Origin: Brevundimonas bullata
GTDB taxonomy: Bacteria > Pseudomonadota > Alphaproteobacteria > Caulobacterales > Caulobacteraceae
Assembly: GCF_014207965.1 (NCBI RefSeq)
Contig: NZ_JACHLM010000001.1
Coordinates: 372,001-436,000, forward strand
Length of the DNA stretch: 64,000 bases
Reading direction: 5' to 3'
Position 1 is the stretch's first letter. The number at the start of each line of letters is the position of its first letter. Shown piece by piece: positions 42,287-51,902 of this stretch. The position numbers and the translations under genes were made by a program. Under the pieces are notes generated by a model. It was not told the DNA's origin. It worked only from the letters and a program-made list of their open reading frames with translations, and did not search any database.

Positions 42287-42425
42287 TTCTCCCCGCTTAT
42301 CCCCGCGGAGGCGGGGACCCAGTGCTTTGGGATCACTTGCTGCCGCCTAATTGATCGCAGCTTCACTCACGCTCGGCGTGTGAGGTTCTTACTGGGTCCC
42401 CGCCTCCGCGGGGATGAGCGGGAAT
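42286..42425. repeat. Palindromic intergenic repeat, family C
   Basis: Perfect 25-bp inverted arms lie at 42299-42323 (starting ATCCCCGCGGAGG) and 42391-42415, extended by imperfect pairing on both sides. It begins at the asparaginase stop and ends before a second, 10-bp inverted repeat (CCCGCCGCGC at 42431 and 42462) in the leader of the M16 peptidase gene. Confidence 0.85.
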
Positions 42426-42540
42426 GCGGGCCCGCCGCGCTTCATTACAGCACCGTAAGGTGCGCGGCGGGATTTGACGCTGATAGGGTCCGGTCATCTG
42501 CCCCCGGCGCAGCTTGCGGGGCGACCGGAACCTGACTCCC

Positions 42541-45399
42541 ATGAAGACCCGCCTGATCCTGACCGCCTGCGCCTCCGCCCTGCTGCTGGGCCTGCCCGCC
42601 GCTGCTTTCGCCGAGAGCGCGGCGCCCGCGACCGTCACTGCCGCCGCACAGGGCGGAGTCGCCGTGCCGCCGCTGGGCTTTACCAAACGCGTCCTGGCCA
42701 ACGGCATGGAGGTCTATACCGCCCGCGACGCCTCGACCTCGAACGTCACGGTTCAGGTCTGGTATCGCGTCGGCTCCAAGGACGATCCGGCGGGCCGTTC
42801 GGGCTTCGCTCACCTGTTCGAGCACCTGCTGTTCAAGGCCACCAAGAACATGCCGTCCGAGACGTTCGACCGTCTGACCGAGGACGTGGGCGGCATGAAC
42901 AACGCCTTCACCGCCGACGACGTCACCGCCTATTACGAGGTGGTCCCCGCCAACCATCTGCAGCGCATCCTCTTCGCCGAGGCCGACCGCATGGGCTCGC
43001 TGGTGGTGGATGAGGCCACCTTCGTCTCCGAACGCGACGTGGTGAAGGAGGAGTACCGCCAGCGCATCCTGGCCAGCCCCTATGGCCGCCTGTTCGGCCT
43101 GTTCACGCCCGAGACCATCTATCAGGACCACCCCTATCGCCGTCCGGGTATCGGCTCGATCGAGGAGCTGAACGCCTCGACCCTGGACGACGTTCTGCGC
43201 TTCCACGCCACCTACTATCGGCCCGACAACGCCATGCTGATCGTGGCCGGCAACTTCGATCAGGCCCAGCTGGACGCCTGGGTCGACGAATACTTCGCCC
43301 CGCTGAAGCGCCCGGCGACGCCCATGCCGGTCAACGATTTGAAAGAGCCCGAGCCGACCGGCCCGCGCACCGCCACCTACTACGCCCCGAACGTGCCCCT
43401 GCCCGCCGTGGTCCTGGCCTGGAACACCGTGGCCTATCGCGACGCCGACCGCGCCGCCCTGACGGTGCTGGACGGGGTGCTGTCGACCGGCGAATCCAGC
43501 CGCCTTTATCGCTCGCTGGTCTATGACAAGCAGATCGCCGCCTCGATCGGCTCCAACCCCGACTTCGCCCAGCAGGCCGGCAACCTGACCGCCTACGCCA
43601 TCATGGCCGACGGCCAGTCGCCCGAAGCCGGCAAGGCCGCGCTGGAGGCCGAGATCGCCCGCCTACGCGATGCGCCGATCACCTCGGCCGAACTGAGCGA
43701 GGCCAAGAACGAGCTGGTCGCCAATGCGCTGCGCGGCCGCGAGAGCATCGACGACCGCGCCACGACGCTCGGCATGGCCCTGATCATGACCGGCGACGCG
43801 ACCGCCGCCGACCGCGAGATCGCCGAGATTCAGGCCGTCACCGCCGCCGACATCCAGCGCGTGGCCCGCCGCTATCTGACCCCGCAGCGCCAGATCACCA
43901 TCAACTACCTGCCCGCCGACGACGAACATCCGGCCAGCGTGCAGAAGATGAACGTGGACGCCCCTGTCACCGTGGCCGAACTGGCCCCCGCCGGTCCGGT
44001 CGCCGTCCTGCTGCCGGAAGCCGAGCGCGCCCGCCTGCCCCAGCCGGGCGCGGAAGTCGCCCCCGCCACGCCCGCCGTGGCTGACTTCCGTCTGGCCAAC
44101 GGCATGCGGGTTCTGGTCGCCCCGACCGAGGGTCTGCCGCTGGTCTCGGCCCGCCTCAACTTCAACGCGGGTTCGGCCAACGACCCGGCGGGCAAGCCGG
44201 GCGTCGCCGCCATGACCGCCGGCCTGCTGACCCAGGGCACCAAGACGAAGTCGGCGCCCGAGATCGCCACCGCCATCGAACAACTGGGCGCCAATATCGG
44301 CGCGGGCTCAGGCGCAGACTTCACCAACATCTACGCCAATGCGCCCAAGGACGTGTTCGGCCGCTCGCTCAGCCTGATGGCCGATCTGGTGCGCAACCCG
44401 GCCTTCGCCGCCGAGGAACTGGAGCGTCAGCAGTCGCAGACCCTGGACGGTCTGCGCGTGGCCCTCAGCCAGCCCGGCTCCATCGCCGCCCAGTCGGTCG
44501 GCCGCGTCATCTACGGCGACGCCCCCTATGGCGCGCCCGGCGGCGGCACCCTGACCAGCGTCCCGGCCATCACCCGCGAGGACGTGGCCGCCTTCCACGC
44601 CGCCCGCTATCGCCCGTCGCAGGCCACCATCGTCTTCTCGGGCGCCGTGACGCCCGCCGAAGCGCGTGAACTGGCGCAAGCCGCCTTCGGCGACTGGCGC
44701 GACCCGTCGTCCGCCGCCCCCGGCCCCGTCGCCAAGGCCGGACCGGCCCTGCCGCCGCGCATCGTCGTCATAGACCAGCCGGGCGCGGGTCAGGCCGCCG
44801 TCACCGCCGCCATTCGCGGCATCAAGCGCGCCGACGCCGACTACTTCCCGCTGACGCTCGGCAACACCCTGCTGGGCGGCGGCTTCTCGTCGCGCCTCAA
44901 TCAGGAAATCCGCATCAAGCGCGGCCTCAGCTACGGCGCCCGCTCCTCGGTCGGCGCCCAGCAGGACGTCGGCGTCTTCACCGCCTCGACCCAGACCAAG
45001 AACGAGACGGCGACCGAGGTGGCCGACCTGATCCTGGCCGAGGTCGGCAAGCTGGGGACCGCCCCGGCGACCGAGGCCGAACTGGCCCCGCGCCGCGCTG
45101 CGCTGATCGGCGGCTTCGGCCGCTCGCTGGAGACGGTGGACGGTCTGGGCGGCCTGGTCGCCAACCTGGCCCTCTACGACCTGCCGATGAGCGATCTGGC
45201 CGACTATGCCGGCAAGGTCCGTTCGGTCACCCCGCAACAGGTCGAGGCCGCCTTCGCCGAACACCTGCCCACCGACCGCGCCAGCCTGGTCATCGTCGGC
45301 GACGCGTCGAAGTTCATCGACGCCCTGCGCGCCAAATACCCGAACGTCGAGGTCATCCCACTGACTGACCTGAACCTGAACAGCGCGGCGCTGCGCTAG
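42541..45399 (+). CDS. M16 (pitrilysin-like) metallopeptidase with two M16 units
   Basis: The 952-residue protein starts MKTRLILTACASALLLGLPAAAFAE, a signal peptide. The first M16 unit has the zinc motif H91-LFE-H95 (HLFEH) and the distal glutamates around FAEADRM. The second unit (from about residue 520) lacks HxxEH, with AAMTAGLL at the equivalent place, and contains the R/Y pair region (KRGLSYGARS). This is an active plus structural arrangement in one chain. It probably degrades peptides in the periplasm. It is monocistronic. Confidence 0.94.
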   Translation: MKTRLILTACASALLLGLPAAAFAESAAPATVTAAAQGGVAVPPLGFTKRVLANGMEVYTARDASTSNVTVQVWYRVGSKDDPAGRSGFAHLFEHLLFKATKNMPSETFDRLTEDVGGMNNAFTADDVTAYYEVVPANHLQRILFAEADRMGSLVVDEATFVSERDVVKEEYRQRILASPYGRLFGLFTPETIYQDHPYRRPGIGSIEELNASTLDDVLRFHATYYRPDNAMLIVAGNFDQAQLDAWVDEYFAPLKRPATPMPVNDLKEPEPTGPRTATYYAPNVPLPAVVLAWNTVAYRDADRAALTVLDGVLSTGESSRLYRSLVYDKQIAASIGSNPDFAQQAGNLTAYAIMADGQSPEAGKAALEAEIARLRDAPITSAELSEAKNELVANALRGRESIDDRATTLGMALIMTGDATAADREIAEIQAVTAADIQRVARRYLTPQRQITINYLPADDEHPASVQKMNVDAPVTVAELAPAGPVAVLLPEAERARLPQPGAEVAPATPAVADFRLANGMRVLVAPTEGLPLVSARLNFNAGSANDPAGKPGVAAMTAGLLTQGTKTKSAPEIATAIEQLGANIGAGSGADFTNIYANAPKDVFGRSLSLMADLVRNPAFAAEELERQQSQTLDGLRVALSQPGSIAAQSVGRVIYGDAPYGAPGGGTLTSVPAITREDVAAFHAARYRPSQATIVFSGAVTPAEARELAQAAFGDWRDPSSAAPGPVAKAGPALPPRIVVIDQPGAGQAAVTAAIRGIKRADADYFPLTLGNTLLGGGFSSRLNQEIRIKRGLSYGARSSVGAQQDVGVFTASTQTKNETATEVADLILAEVGKLGTAPATEAELAPRRAALIGGFGRSLETVDGLGGLVANLALYDLPMSDLADYAGKVRSVTPQQVEAAFAEHLPTDRASLVIVGDASKFIDALRAKYPNVEVIPLTDLNLNSAALR

Positions 45400-45407
45400 G
45401 GTTACAG

Positions 45408-45433
45408 ACCTCCCCGTCGCCCGGCGGGGAGGT
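45408..45433 (+). terminator. Hairpin after the M16 peptidase gene
   Basis: A 9-bp stem ACCTCCCCG / CGGGGAGGT starts nine bases after the stop. There is no T-run, so termination strength is uncertain. Confidence 0.5.
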
Positions 45434-45447
45434 TCGCCCCATTCTTC

Positions 45448-45582
45448 CGTCATCCTCCGGCGTAGCGCAGCGGAGACCGGGGGACCCAGCGGCGCCGAAG
45501 GCGATCTTCACCTCAAACGCAGCGCATGGATCTGTCGCCCTACGGGCGCCGCTGGGTCCTCCGGTCAAGCCGGAGGATGACG
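45448..45582. repeat. Palindromic intergenic repeat, family B copy 2
   Basis: It begins CGTCATCCTCCGG and ends CCGGAGGATGACG, with nested inner arms GGACCCAGCGGCGCC and GGCGCCGCTGGGTCC. It resembles copy 27044 at the ends and family C in the GGGACCCAG part. Confidence 0.8.
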
Positions 45583-45593
45583 GAGTGAGAGGG

Positions 45594-45639
45594 GCGCTTC
45601 TTGTGGTCCCGGATAGCGGCTCCGCCGCTTCCGGGATGA
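45594..45639. repeat. Half element of repeat family A
   Basis: The stretch starting GCGCTTCTTGTGGTCCCGG and ending CTTCCGGGATGAC matches the right half of copy 1 (about 5794-5839) with a single difference. Only one hairpin is present, so this is either an incomplete copy or a free unit. It abuts the family B copy. Confidence 0.8.
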
Positions 45640-45647
45640 CACATAGA

Positions 45648-46475
45648 TCAGGCCGTCAGGCAGACCACCTGGGCCACGCGAAGGTCGCGCCGAAGCCGGT
45701 CGGCGACCTGGCCGTAGTTGGCGGTGTTGACCGCCTCGCCCAGGGCCTTTTCATCCGCCCGCTGCTCGCCCCGGATGGCGGGTACGAAGGTGTCCGGCGC
45801 CGTGGTGTAGATCAGGCCCCGGCGCGGCGCCTCGGCGATGGTGACGCCCAGCACCCGGCCGCGCCCGTCCAGCACCGGCGCGCCGGACAGGCCCGAAAGC
45901 GTGCCCTTCAGCCCCTTGGTGCGCCCCGATTCGGCCCAGGCCAGGACCGGCTCGTCGCGCTCGCCGCGCCCTCGGACCTTCAACGTCTCGCGGCCCAGAA
46001 GGCGCGAAGCGACCTCGCCGGGATGGCCCTGGGGGAAGCCCGGATGGAAGGCGCGCTGGCCCTTGTGCAGCGGCGCCTGGGCGGCGACCGGCAGGGCGGG
46101 CGGGCCGCCCTCGGTCAGCAGCAAGGCCACATCGGCGCGTTCGGCCAGTCGCACGTCGGCGGCCAGCGCGCGCCCGCCGCCGATCACCAGGGCCGGACGA
46201 CGGCACCCCTCGACCACGTGCCGAGCCGTGACCCAGCGGCCGTCCCCGGCGATGGAGAAGGCGGTGCCGGACGACGGCTGGAAAGGCGCATCGGGCGCGA
46301 ACACCGTGACCGACGGGTCAAACGGCGTGACCGGCCCCAGCAGGGCGCCGTGAGCCTCGTCGTCCTCGGGCGCGTGCGGTGCGTCCGCCTTTTCCCGCCG
46401 CCCCAGCGAGACGATCAGCAAGGCGCCGATCACCGCCGCATAGATGGTCCAGTCGGGAAGATGCGGGAAACGCAT
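45648..46475 (-). CDS. Trypsin-like serine protease (S1 family), membrane-anchored
   Basis: The 275-residue protein has an N-terminal hydrophobic anchor (IYAAVIGALLIVSLG), then a trypsin-like domain with H86 (TARHVV), D115 (ADVAL) and S197 (GLSGAP). The catalytic region GLSGAPVLDGRG resembles HtrA-like proteases but no PDZ domain follows. The C-terminus is alpha-helical and ends VVCLTA. It should act in the periplasm. Its start lies four bases after the DUF350 stop. Confidence 0.88.
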   Translation of the reverse strand: MRFPHLPDWTIYAAVIGALLIVSLGRREKADAPHAPEDDEAHGALLGPVTPFDPSVTVFAPDAPFQPSSGTAFSIAGDGRWVTARHVVEGCRRPALVIGGGRALAADVRLAERADVALLLTEGGPPALPVAAQAPLHKGQRAFHPGFPQGHPGEVASRLLGRETLKVRGRGERDEPVLAWAESGRTKGLKGTLSGLSGAPVLDGRGRVLGVTIAEAPRRGLIYTTAPDTFVPAIRGEQRADEKALGEAVNTANYGQVADRLRRDLRVAQVVCLTA

Positions 46476-46479
46476 GGCC

Positions 46480-46923
46480 TCAGCCCGTCAGGGCCGCGGC
46501 CAGGATCAGGGCGGTGGCCAGCTTGGCCCCCGCCAGCACCACGGCGGCGGAAACCTCGCCCTTTTCGATCCTCTGCGGCAGACCGGTCAGCAGCAGGTCG
46601 ACGACGCGGAAGGCCAGCAGTTGCAGCACCACCGTCGCCACGCCCCAGATGGCGATGTCGCGGATCGAGGTCGAGATCGACAATGAGGTCGCCAGAGGAA
46701 TGGCCAGACCCACCAGCACCCCGACGAAGGCCACGGCGGCGGCGGGATTGCCTTGACGGATCAGCGCCACCTCACGCCACGGCGTCAGCAGGGCATAGAC
46801 CGTCGCCCCCATGGCCAGCAGACCGAAGGTCACGACCAGATGCAGGATCAGGATGGGAAAGCCGGTGGCGAAGGCCTGAACCTCAGGGCTCGACAGGACG
46901 CTGGGCAGAGACGACGAGTCCAT
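46480..46923 (-). CDS. DUF350 family membrane protein
   Basis: The 147-residue protein from MDSSSLPSVLSS has four hydrophobic helices; an open frame to 46983 is less likely. The DUF350 pattern is seen in LLTPWREVALIRQGNPAAAVAFVGVLVGLAIPLATS and AVVLAGAKLATALI. The function is unknown; in other bacteria DUF350 genes can be found near membrane proteases and glutathionylspermidine genes. It forms a two-gene unit with the S1 protease. Confidence 0.88.
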   Translation of the reverse strand: MDSSSLPSVLSSPEVQAFATGFPILILHLVVTFGLLAMGATVYALLTPWREVALIRQGNPAAAVAFVGVLVGLAIPLATSLSISTSIRDIAIWGVATVVLQLLAFRVVDLLLTGLPQRIEKGEVSAAVVLAGAKLATALILAAALTG

Positions 46924-47056
46924 GATGTGCGAGCCCGCAGCCCCCTGCTGAAAACGGAACGAAAGCAAAACAGCCATGCCCAAGCCGACCCGCCTCCGCT
47001 AGAGCAGCGGAGCCACAGTCAGGAAGGAAAACAGCGTTACCCGCAAGGTGGCGACA

Positions 47057-48229
47057 TCAAGCCGCCGCGACCTCGCCGGCATCCTCGCGCTCAGCCTTGA
47101 TCCGCGCCGAGGCCCGCTGCTTCTCGCTCTCGGACTTCAGCTGGCCGCAGGCGGCCAGGATGTCGCGGCCGCGCGGGGTGCGAATGGGCGAGGCGAAGCC
47201 GGCCTTGTTCAGGATGGCGGCGAAGCGTTCGATCGTCTTCCAGTCCGAGCACTCATAGTCCGTGCCGGGCCAGGGGTTGAACGGGATCAGATTGACCTTG
47301 GCCGGAATGCCCTCGATCAGCTTGACCAGGGTGCGGGCCTCCTCGGGGCTGTCGTTGACGCCCTTCAGCATGACGTATTCGAACGTCACCCGGCGCGCGT
47401 TGGAGAGGCCCGGATAGGCGCGGATGCCCGCCATCAACTGATCCAGCGGATACTTCTTGTTCAGCGGCACCAGAACATCGCGCAGGGCGTCGTTGGTGGC
47501 GTGCAGGCTGATCGCCAGCATAGCCTGGGTGCGCGTGCCGAGCGCGTCCAGTTGCGGCACGACGCCCGAGGTCGACACCGTCATCCGCCGCCGCGACAGG
47601 GAGATGCCCTCGGGGTCCGAGATGATGTCGATGGCGTCCGACACGTGATCCAGATTGTAGAGCGGCTCGCCCATGCCCATGAAGACGATGTTGGACAGGC
47701 GCCGGTCCTCGCTGGGCGAAGGCCATTCGTTCAGATCATCGCGGCACACCTGGACCTGGGCCACGATCTCGGCGGCGGTCAGGTTGCGGACCAGCTTCTG
47801 CGTGCCGGTGTGGCAGAAGGTGCAGTTCAGGGTGCAGCCGACCTGGGACGAGACGCACAGGGCGCCGGCCCGGCCCACGTCGGGAATATAGACGGCCTCG
47901 ACCTCGATGCCCGGCGCGGTGCGGATCAGGTATTTGCGCGTGCCGTCCTTGGACACCTGACGCTCGACGATCTCGGGGCGGGCCAGGGTGAAGACCTCTG
48001 CCAGAGCCGCGCGGGTCTCCTTGCCGATGTCGCTCATCAGGGCGAAGTCTGTGACGCCGTAGTGGTGGATCCAGCGCCAGATCTGAGTGGCGCGCATCTT
48101 GGCCTTGGCGGGCAGGCAGATGTCCGCGTCGATCAGGGCCTGGCGCAGGCCCGTACGCGTCAAACCGGCCAGGTTGACGGGGGCTTTGGCTGCGGCGGAA
48201 GCACGCGAAAGGTCGAGCGTGATGCTCAA
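47057..48229 (-). CDS. rlmN: Dual-specificity RNA methyltransferase RlmN
   Basis: The 390-residue radical SAM protein has the cluster motif CTLNCTFC (C132, C136, C139), [12 protein letters not shown] and [12 protein letters not shown] with an active-site cysteine in the C-terminal part (ILAACGQL). It methylates C2 of A2503 in 23S rRNA and A37 of some tRNAs using a Cys-methyl intermediate. It is alone and is divergent from the manganese riboswitch and mntP. Confidence 0.96.
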   Translation of the reverse strand: MSITLDLSRASAAAKAPVNLAGLTRTGLRQALIDADICLPAKAKMRATQIWRWIHHYGVTDFALMSDIGKETRAALAEVFTLARPEIVERQVSKDGTRKYLIRTAPGIEVEAVYIPDVGRAGALCVSSQVGCTLNCTFCHTGTQKLVRNLTAAEIVAQVQVCRDDLNEWPSPSEDRRLSNIVFMGMGEPLYNLDHVSDAIDIISDPEGISLSRRRMTVSTSGVVPQLDALGTRTQAMLAISLHATNDALRDVLVPLNKKYPLDQLMAGIRAYPGLSNARRVTFEYVMLKGVNDSPEEARTLVKLIEGIPAKVNLIPFNPWPGTDYECSDWKTIERFAAILNKAGFASPIRTPRGRDILAACGQLKSESEKQRASARIKAEREDAGEVAAA

Positions 48230-48404
48230 GGCTGGATATCCTGCGGCGGGGGTTAAGGGCGGTGTCTAGCACAAAGGGGGGCCTTTGTCGCCTTCGGCCA
48301 CGTTCAGAGGAATTATGCGCCTCGATTGTGCGGGCTTAGGAAAGGTCTTTTCCGGGCCGGAACTTCCGCGAACAGTTGATCCCGACGAGGACGGCGGCTA
48401 AAGC
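48230..48404. other. Intergenic stretch between rlmN and the manganese riboswitch
   Basis: It contains a 7-bp hairpin ACAAAGG-GGGG-CCTTTGT (48271-48288) and presumably divergent promoters for rlmN and mntP. I see no open frame that looks coding. Confidence 0.5.
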
Positions 48405-48520
48405 CCGCCGCGTTGGGGAGTAGCTTCCGGCGTCTGTCAGCCGGGATCGCGTCAACATACTTGCCCCTGCAGGGGGGCATGGCGCGATCAGCGGATACCC
48501 ATCCGCCTAGCGAGACCAGC
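48405..48520 (+). promoter_or_regulatory. yybP-ykoY manganese riboswitch upstream of mntP
   Basis: The two hallmark core segments are present: GGGGAGTAGC (48415-48424) and GCGAGACCA (48510-48518), joined through an ATACTTGCCC segment (near 48457-48466). Together they build the Mn2+ pocket of this class. A GC-rich stretch before the start codon (CCGGGGGCCGAGCCGG region) could form the expression platform. The gene downstream is a manganese exporter, the usual target. Mn2+ binding should turn expression on. Confidence 0.93.
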
Positions 48521-48588
48521 ACGATCCGGGGGCCGAGCCGGCCTGCGCCCGGACGTGCTGTCACGCGCCCGGCTTGAGTCCCGACTTC

Positions 48589-49173
48589 ATGACCCCCATC
48601 GCCATCGCCATCCTGTCGCTCAGCATGTCCGCCGACGCCTTCGCCGCCGCCATCGGGCGGGGCGCCCAGCACCGTCCCACCGTGCCGCAGGCCCTGCGCT
48701 CGGGTCTGGTGTTCGGCGTGATCGAGGCCATCACCCCGCTGATCGGCTTCGCCCTGGGCGTCGCCGCGGCCGGGTTTGTCGCCGCCATCGACCACTGGAT
48801 CGCTTTCGGCCTGCTGGGCGCGGTCGGCGGCAAGATGATCTGGGAGGCGCTGAAGCCCGACGACGGCGCCGATGAAGAAGCCGAGGACAAGAAGGCCGCC
48901 TCGCGCGGCCTGATCGCCCTGGTCGCCACCGCCGTCGGCACCTCGATCGACGCAGGCGCGGTCGGAGTCGGCCTGGCCCTGCTGGGCGAAAACATCTGGC
49001 TGATCGCGGCCTGTATCGGCCTGACCACCTTCGCCCTGGCCACGCTCGGTCTGCTGATCGGCAAGGCGGCGGGCACGCGGCTGGGCAAGATCGTCGAACT
49101 GGTCGGCGGCGTCGCCCTGATCGCGCTGGGCCTCAAGATCCTGCTGGAGCACCTGGGCGTGCTGACATTCTGA
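48589..49173 (+). CDS. mntP: Manganese efflux pump MntP
   Basis: The 194-residue protein starts MTPIAIAILSLSMSADAFAAAIG; a TTG at 48574 is an alternative. Six hydrophobic helices and the acidic pairs SADAF and SIDAG are the MntP pattern; the middle loop DDGADEEAEDKKA is cytosolic. It exports Mn2+ from the cytosol. It is controlled by the riboswitch just upstream, and a small lipoprotein gene follows. Confidence 0.95.
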   Translation: MTPIAIAILSLSMSADAFAAAIGRGAQHRPTVPQALRSGLVFGVIEAITPLIGFALGVAAAGFVAAIDHWIAFGLLGAVGGKMIWEALKPDDGADEEAEDKKAASRGLIALVATAVGTSIDAGAVGVGLALLGENIWLIAACIGLTTFALATLGLLIGKAAGTRLGKIVELVGGVALIALGLKILLEHLGVLTF

Positions 49174-49258
49174 AGCTTAACCTTGCATCGCGGACGCGAC
49201 TGGCGGAACGTCCGCCCTCGGCTAACCGTTAAGCCGTCAGTCGCAAGGAGCCCTCGTC

Positions 49259-49483
49259 ATGCGTGCAGTTCTCGTCCTCGCCGCCCTCGTCGCCCCCCTG
49301 GCCCTCGGCGCCTGCGCCACGGGCAAGACCTATCCGACCTATCAGGAAGAGTACGACAAGCTGAACGCCGACTGCGTCGCGCGCGGCGGCATCCTGACGC
49401 CGTCCGGCGCCAGCACGGGACGGCCGCAGACGGACAACATCTGCAAGATCACCGGCGGCGCGACGCGCATCCCGCAGGGCTAG
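49259..49483 (+). CDS. Small lipoprotein of unknown function
   Basis: The 74-residue product has a signal peptide with lipobox LGACAT (C19). The mature part YPTYQEEYDKLNADCVARGGIL carries a second cysteine and an end with ICKITGGAT. I do not know the family. It has its own start 85 bases after mntP, with a GGAG ahead of the ATG, and is followed by tRNA-Met. Confidence 0.75.
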   Translation: MRAVLVLAALVAPLALGACATGKTYPTYQEEYDKLNADCVARGGILTPSGASTGRPQTDNICKITGGATRIPQG

Positions 49484-49507
49484 ATCGAATCTGACCGGGG
49501 AAATCCG

Positions 49508-49584
49508 TGGTGGTTGGAGGCGGGATCGAACCGCCGACCTGTGGGTTATGAATCCACCGCTCTAACCATCTGAGCTACCCAACC
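49508..49584 (-). tRNA. tRNA-Met (CAT anticodon), probably elongator
   Basis: The minus strand reads GGTTGGGTAGCTCAGATGG at the 5' end, has anticodon loop TTCATAA, T-arm GCGGTTCGATCCCGC and encoded CCA (49508-49510). The 77-nt length and paired first position argue against an initiator tRNA. A lysidine-modified tRNA-Ile cannot be fully excluded without comparison, but the body matches alphaproteobacterial elongator Met. Confidence 0.9.
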
Positions 49585-49778
49585 CCTTACGGGATCTCGC
49601 GAAAGGTCGTGACGACCGTGCAGCGCGAGAGGCGTGCGTATATCGCCGCCTTCCTTCGGGTTCAAGCCGCTTAAGTGCGGAAATCGCACGGGGCGATCGG
49701 TCGCGGGCGATTTCGGCTCGCGCATGGAACGGCGAGGCTTCATTCTGGATGGCGACATCTGCTGTTCAGGAGAGCCTC

Positions 49779-51005
<1,227 letters not shown>

Positions 51006-51014
51006 GCTCTAGAT

Positions 51015-51042
51015 ATGCGGGAGGTCAGCGCGCCTCCCGCAT
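51015..51042. terminator. Hairpin containing the hemerythrin stop codon
   Basis: A perfect 10-bp stem ATGCGGGAGG / CCTCCCGCAT has the stop codon (51025-51027) in its 8-base loop. It starts nine bases after the opposing sugar dehydrogenase stop, so it could serve both genes. Confidence 0.6.
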
Positions 51043-51627
51043 CTCCACCGCCGCTGCCGCCGCCGCCGGCTCATCGCCGTCGCGCGTCATCGGTTCGTCA
51101 CCCATGGCGAAGGCGTTGTCCTCGCCGTGGAAGGTGTGGGTCTCGGCCAGAATTTCCGGGTGACCCTTCAACTGGGCCATGGCGCTCCTCTTGCGCTCAC
51201 GCATCTTGTCGGCCAGGGCGTCCATGTCCAGACCGGCGGCGCGGGCCTGGCTGAACATGCCTTCGGAGCGCATCTCCTCTTCCTTGACGTGGTGCTCGAT
51301 CATTTCCGACAGCACCTTGACCTTGGCGTCGTAGAAGGCCTCGTCGGGGCCGCCCGCCTCGATGTCGTTGATCAGCACCTTGGCGGCGTCATGCTCGACA
51401 TAGGCCTCGTTGAGCAGGTCCTCCTCGATCTGGCCGCGACAGGCCGGATAGAAGATCTCCTCTTCGATAATGGTGTGGACCTTCAGCTCCAGACAGGCCT
51501 GCTCGGCCAGGGCCTTCTTGCGGTCCTTGCCGCGCGCCTTCTCGAAACTGGCGAAAATCTCCTCCACCTTGCGGTGGTCGGCCTTCAGCATGGCGACGGC
51601 GTCCATCTCTTCATAGGTCTGGGTCAC
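51025..51627 (-). CDS. Hemerythrin-domain protein
   Basis: The 200-residue protein starts MTQTYEEMDAVAMLKADHRKVEEIF. Diiron ligands are expected at H18, H51 and E55 (KVHTIIEEEIFYP), H79 (VEHDAAK) and H112 to H113 (IEHHVKEEE). The C-terminal 60 residues form an acidic tail. The type (DUF/HHE) is common in cytosolic oxygen or stress responses. The gene is divergent from the beta-oxidation operon. Confidence 0.92.
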   Translation of the reverse strand: MTQTYEEMDAVAMLKADHRKVEEIFASFEKARGKDRKKALAEQACLELKVHTIIEEEIFYPACRGQIEEDLLNEAYVEHDAAKVLINDIEAGGPDEAFYDAKVKVLSEMIEHHVKEEEMRSEGMFSQARAAGLDMDALADKMRERKRSAMAQLKGHPEILAETHTFHGEDNAFAMGDEPMTRDGDEPAAAAAAVEMREAR

Positions 51628-51736
51628 GGCGGTTCTCCCGGTTGATGGTCCCTAGGAAGACAAGCCGCCGCACAGTCGTTCCTACAGCCGAGCTAGGTGA
51701 GAAACGTTCGCGGCAAGGCCTCACGCGCGTTGTTAC

Positions 51737-51767
51737 TTGACGTTGACGTAAACGTCGGGTTTCTACG
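51737..51767 (+). promoter_or_regulatory. MerR/LiuR-like operator and 19-bp-spacer promoter of the beta-oxidation operon
   Basis: The palindrome GACGTT-GACGTA-AACGTC (51739-51756) lies between TTGACG (51737-51742) and TCTACG (51762-51767). The spacer is 19 bases, the length typical of MerR-family activated promoters. LiuR proteins of this family control acyl-CoA catabolism and bind ACGT-containing palindromes. The fit of site, spacing and target genes is good; the actual regulator is inference. Confidence 0.5.
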
Positions 51768-51791
51768 CCCCAGGTTTCAATTCCAGACCCG

Positions 51792-51831
51792 TCCCTCAAG
51801 CCGCGAGGCGCCGAGAGACAGAGACCCTAGA
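51792..51831 (+). repeat. Degenerate copy E4 of the 40-nt hairpin element
   Basis: The 5' half TCCCTCAAGC and GCGAGGCGCCG matches copy E5 just downstream, but the 3' half does not pair. It lies 11 bases before E5 in the same leader. Confidence 0.5.
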
Positions 51832-51842
51832 AGTTCGATCTG

Positions 51843-51882
51843 TCCCTCCAGCAGCGAGGCGCCGCGCGCCGAGCGGTAGGGA
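51843..51882 (+). repeat. Covarying 40-nt hairpin element, copy E5
   Basis: Outer stem TCCCT/AGGGA, loop CCAGCA opposite GGT, inner helix GC-GA-GGCGC / GCGCC-GA-GC with a CGC triloop. It lies in the leader of the thiolase gene, 20 bases before the ATG. Confidence 0.8.
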
Positions 51883-51902
51883 CCCAACAAAGAGAGACAT
51901 TC

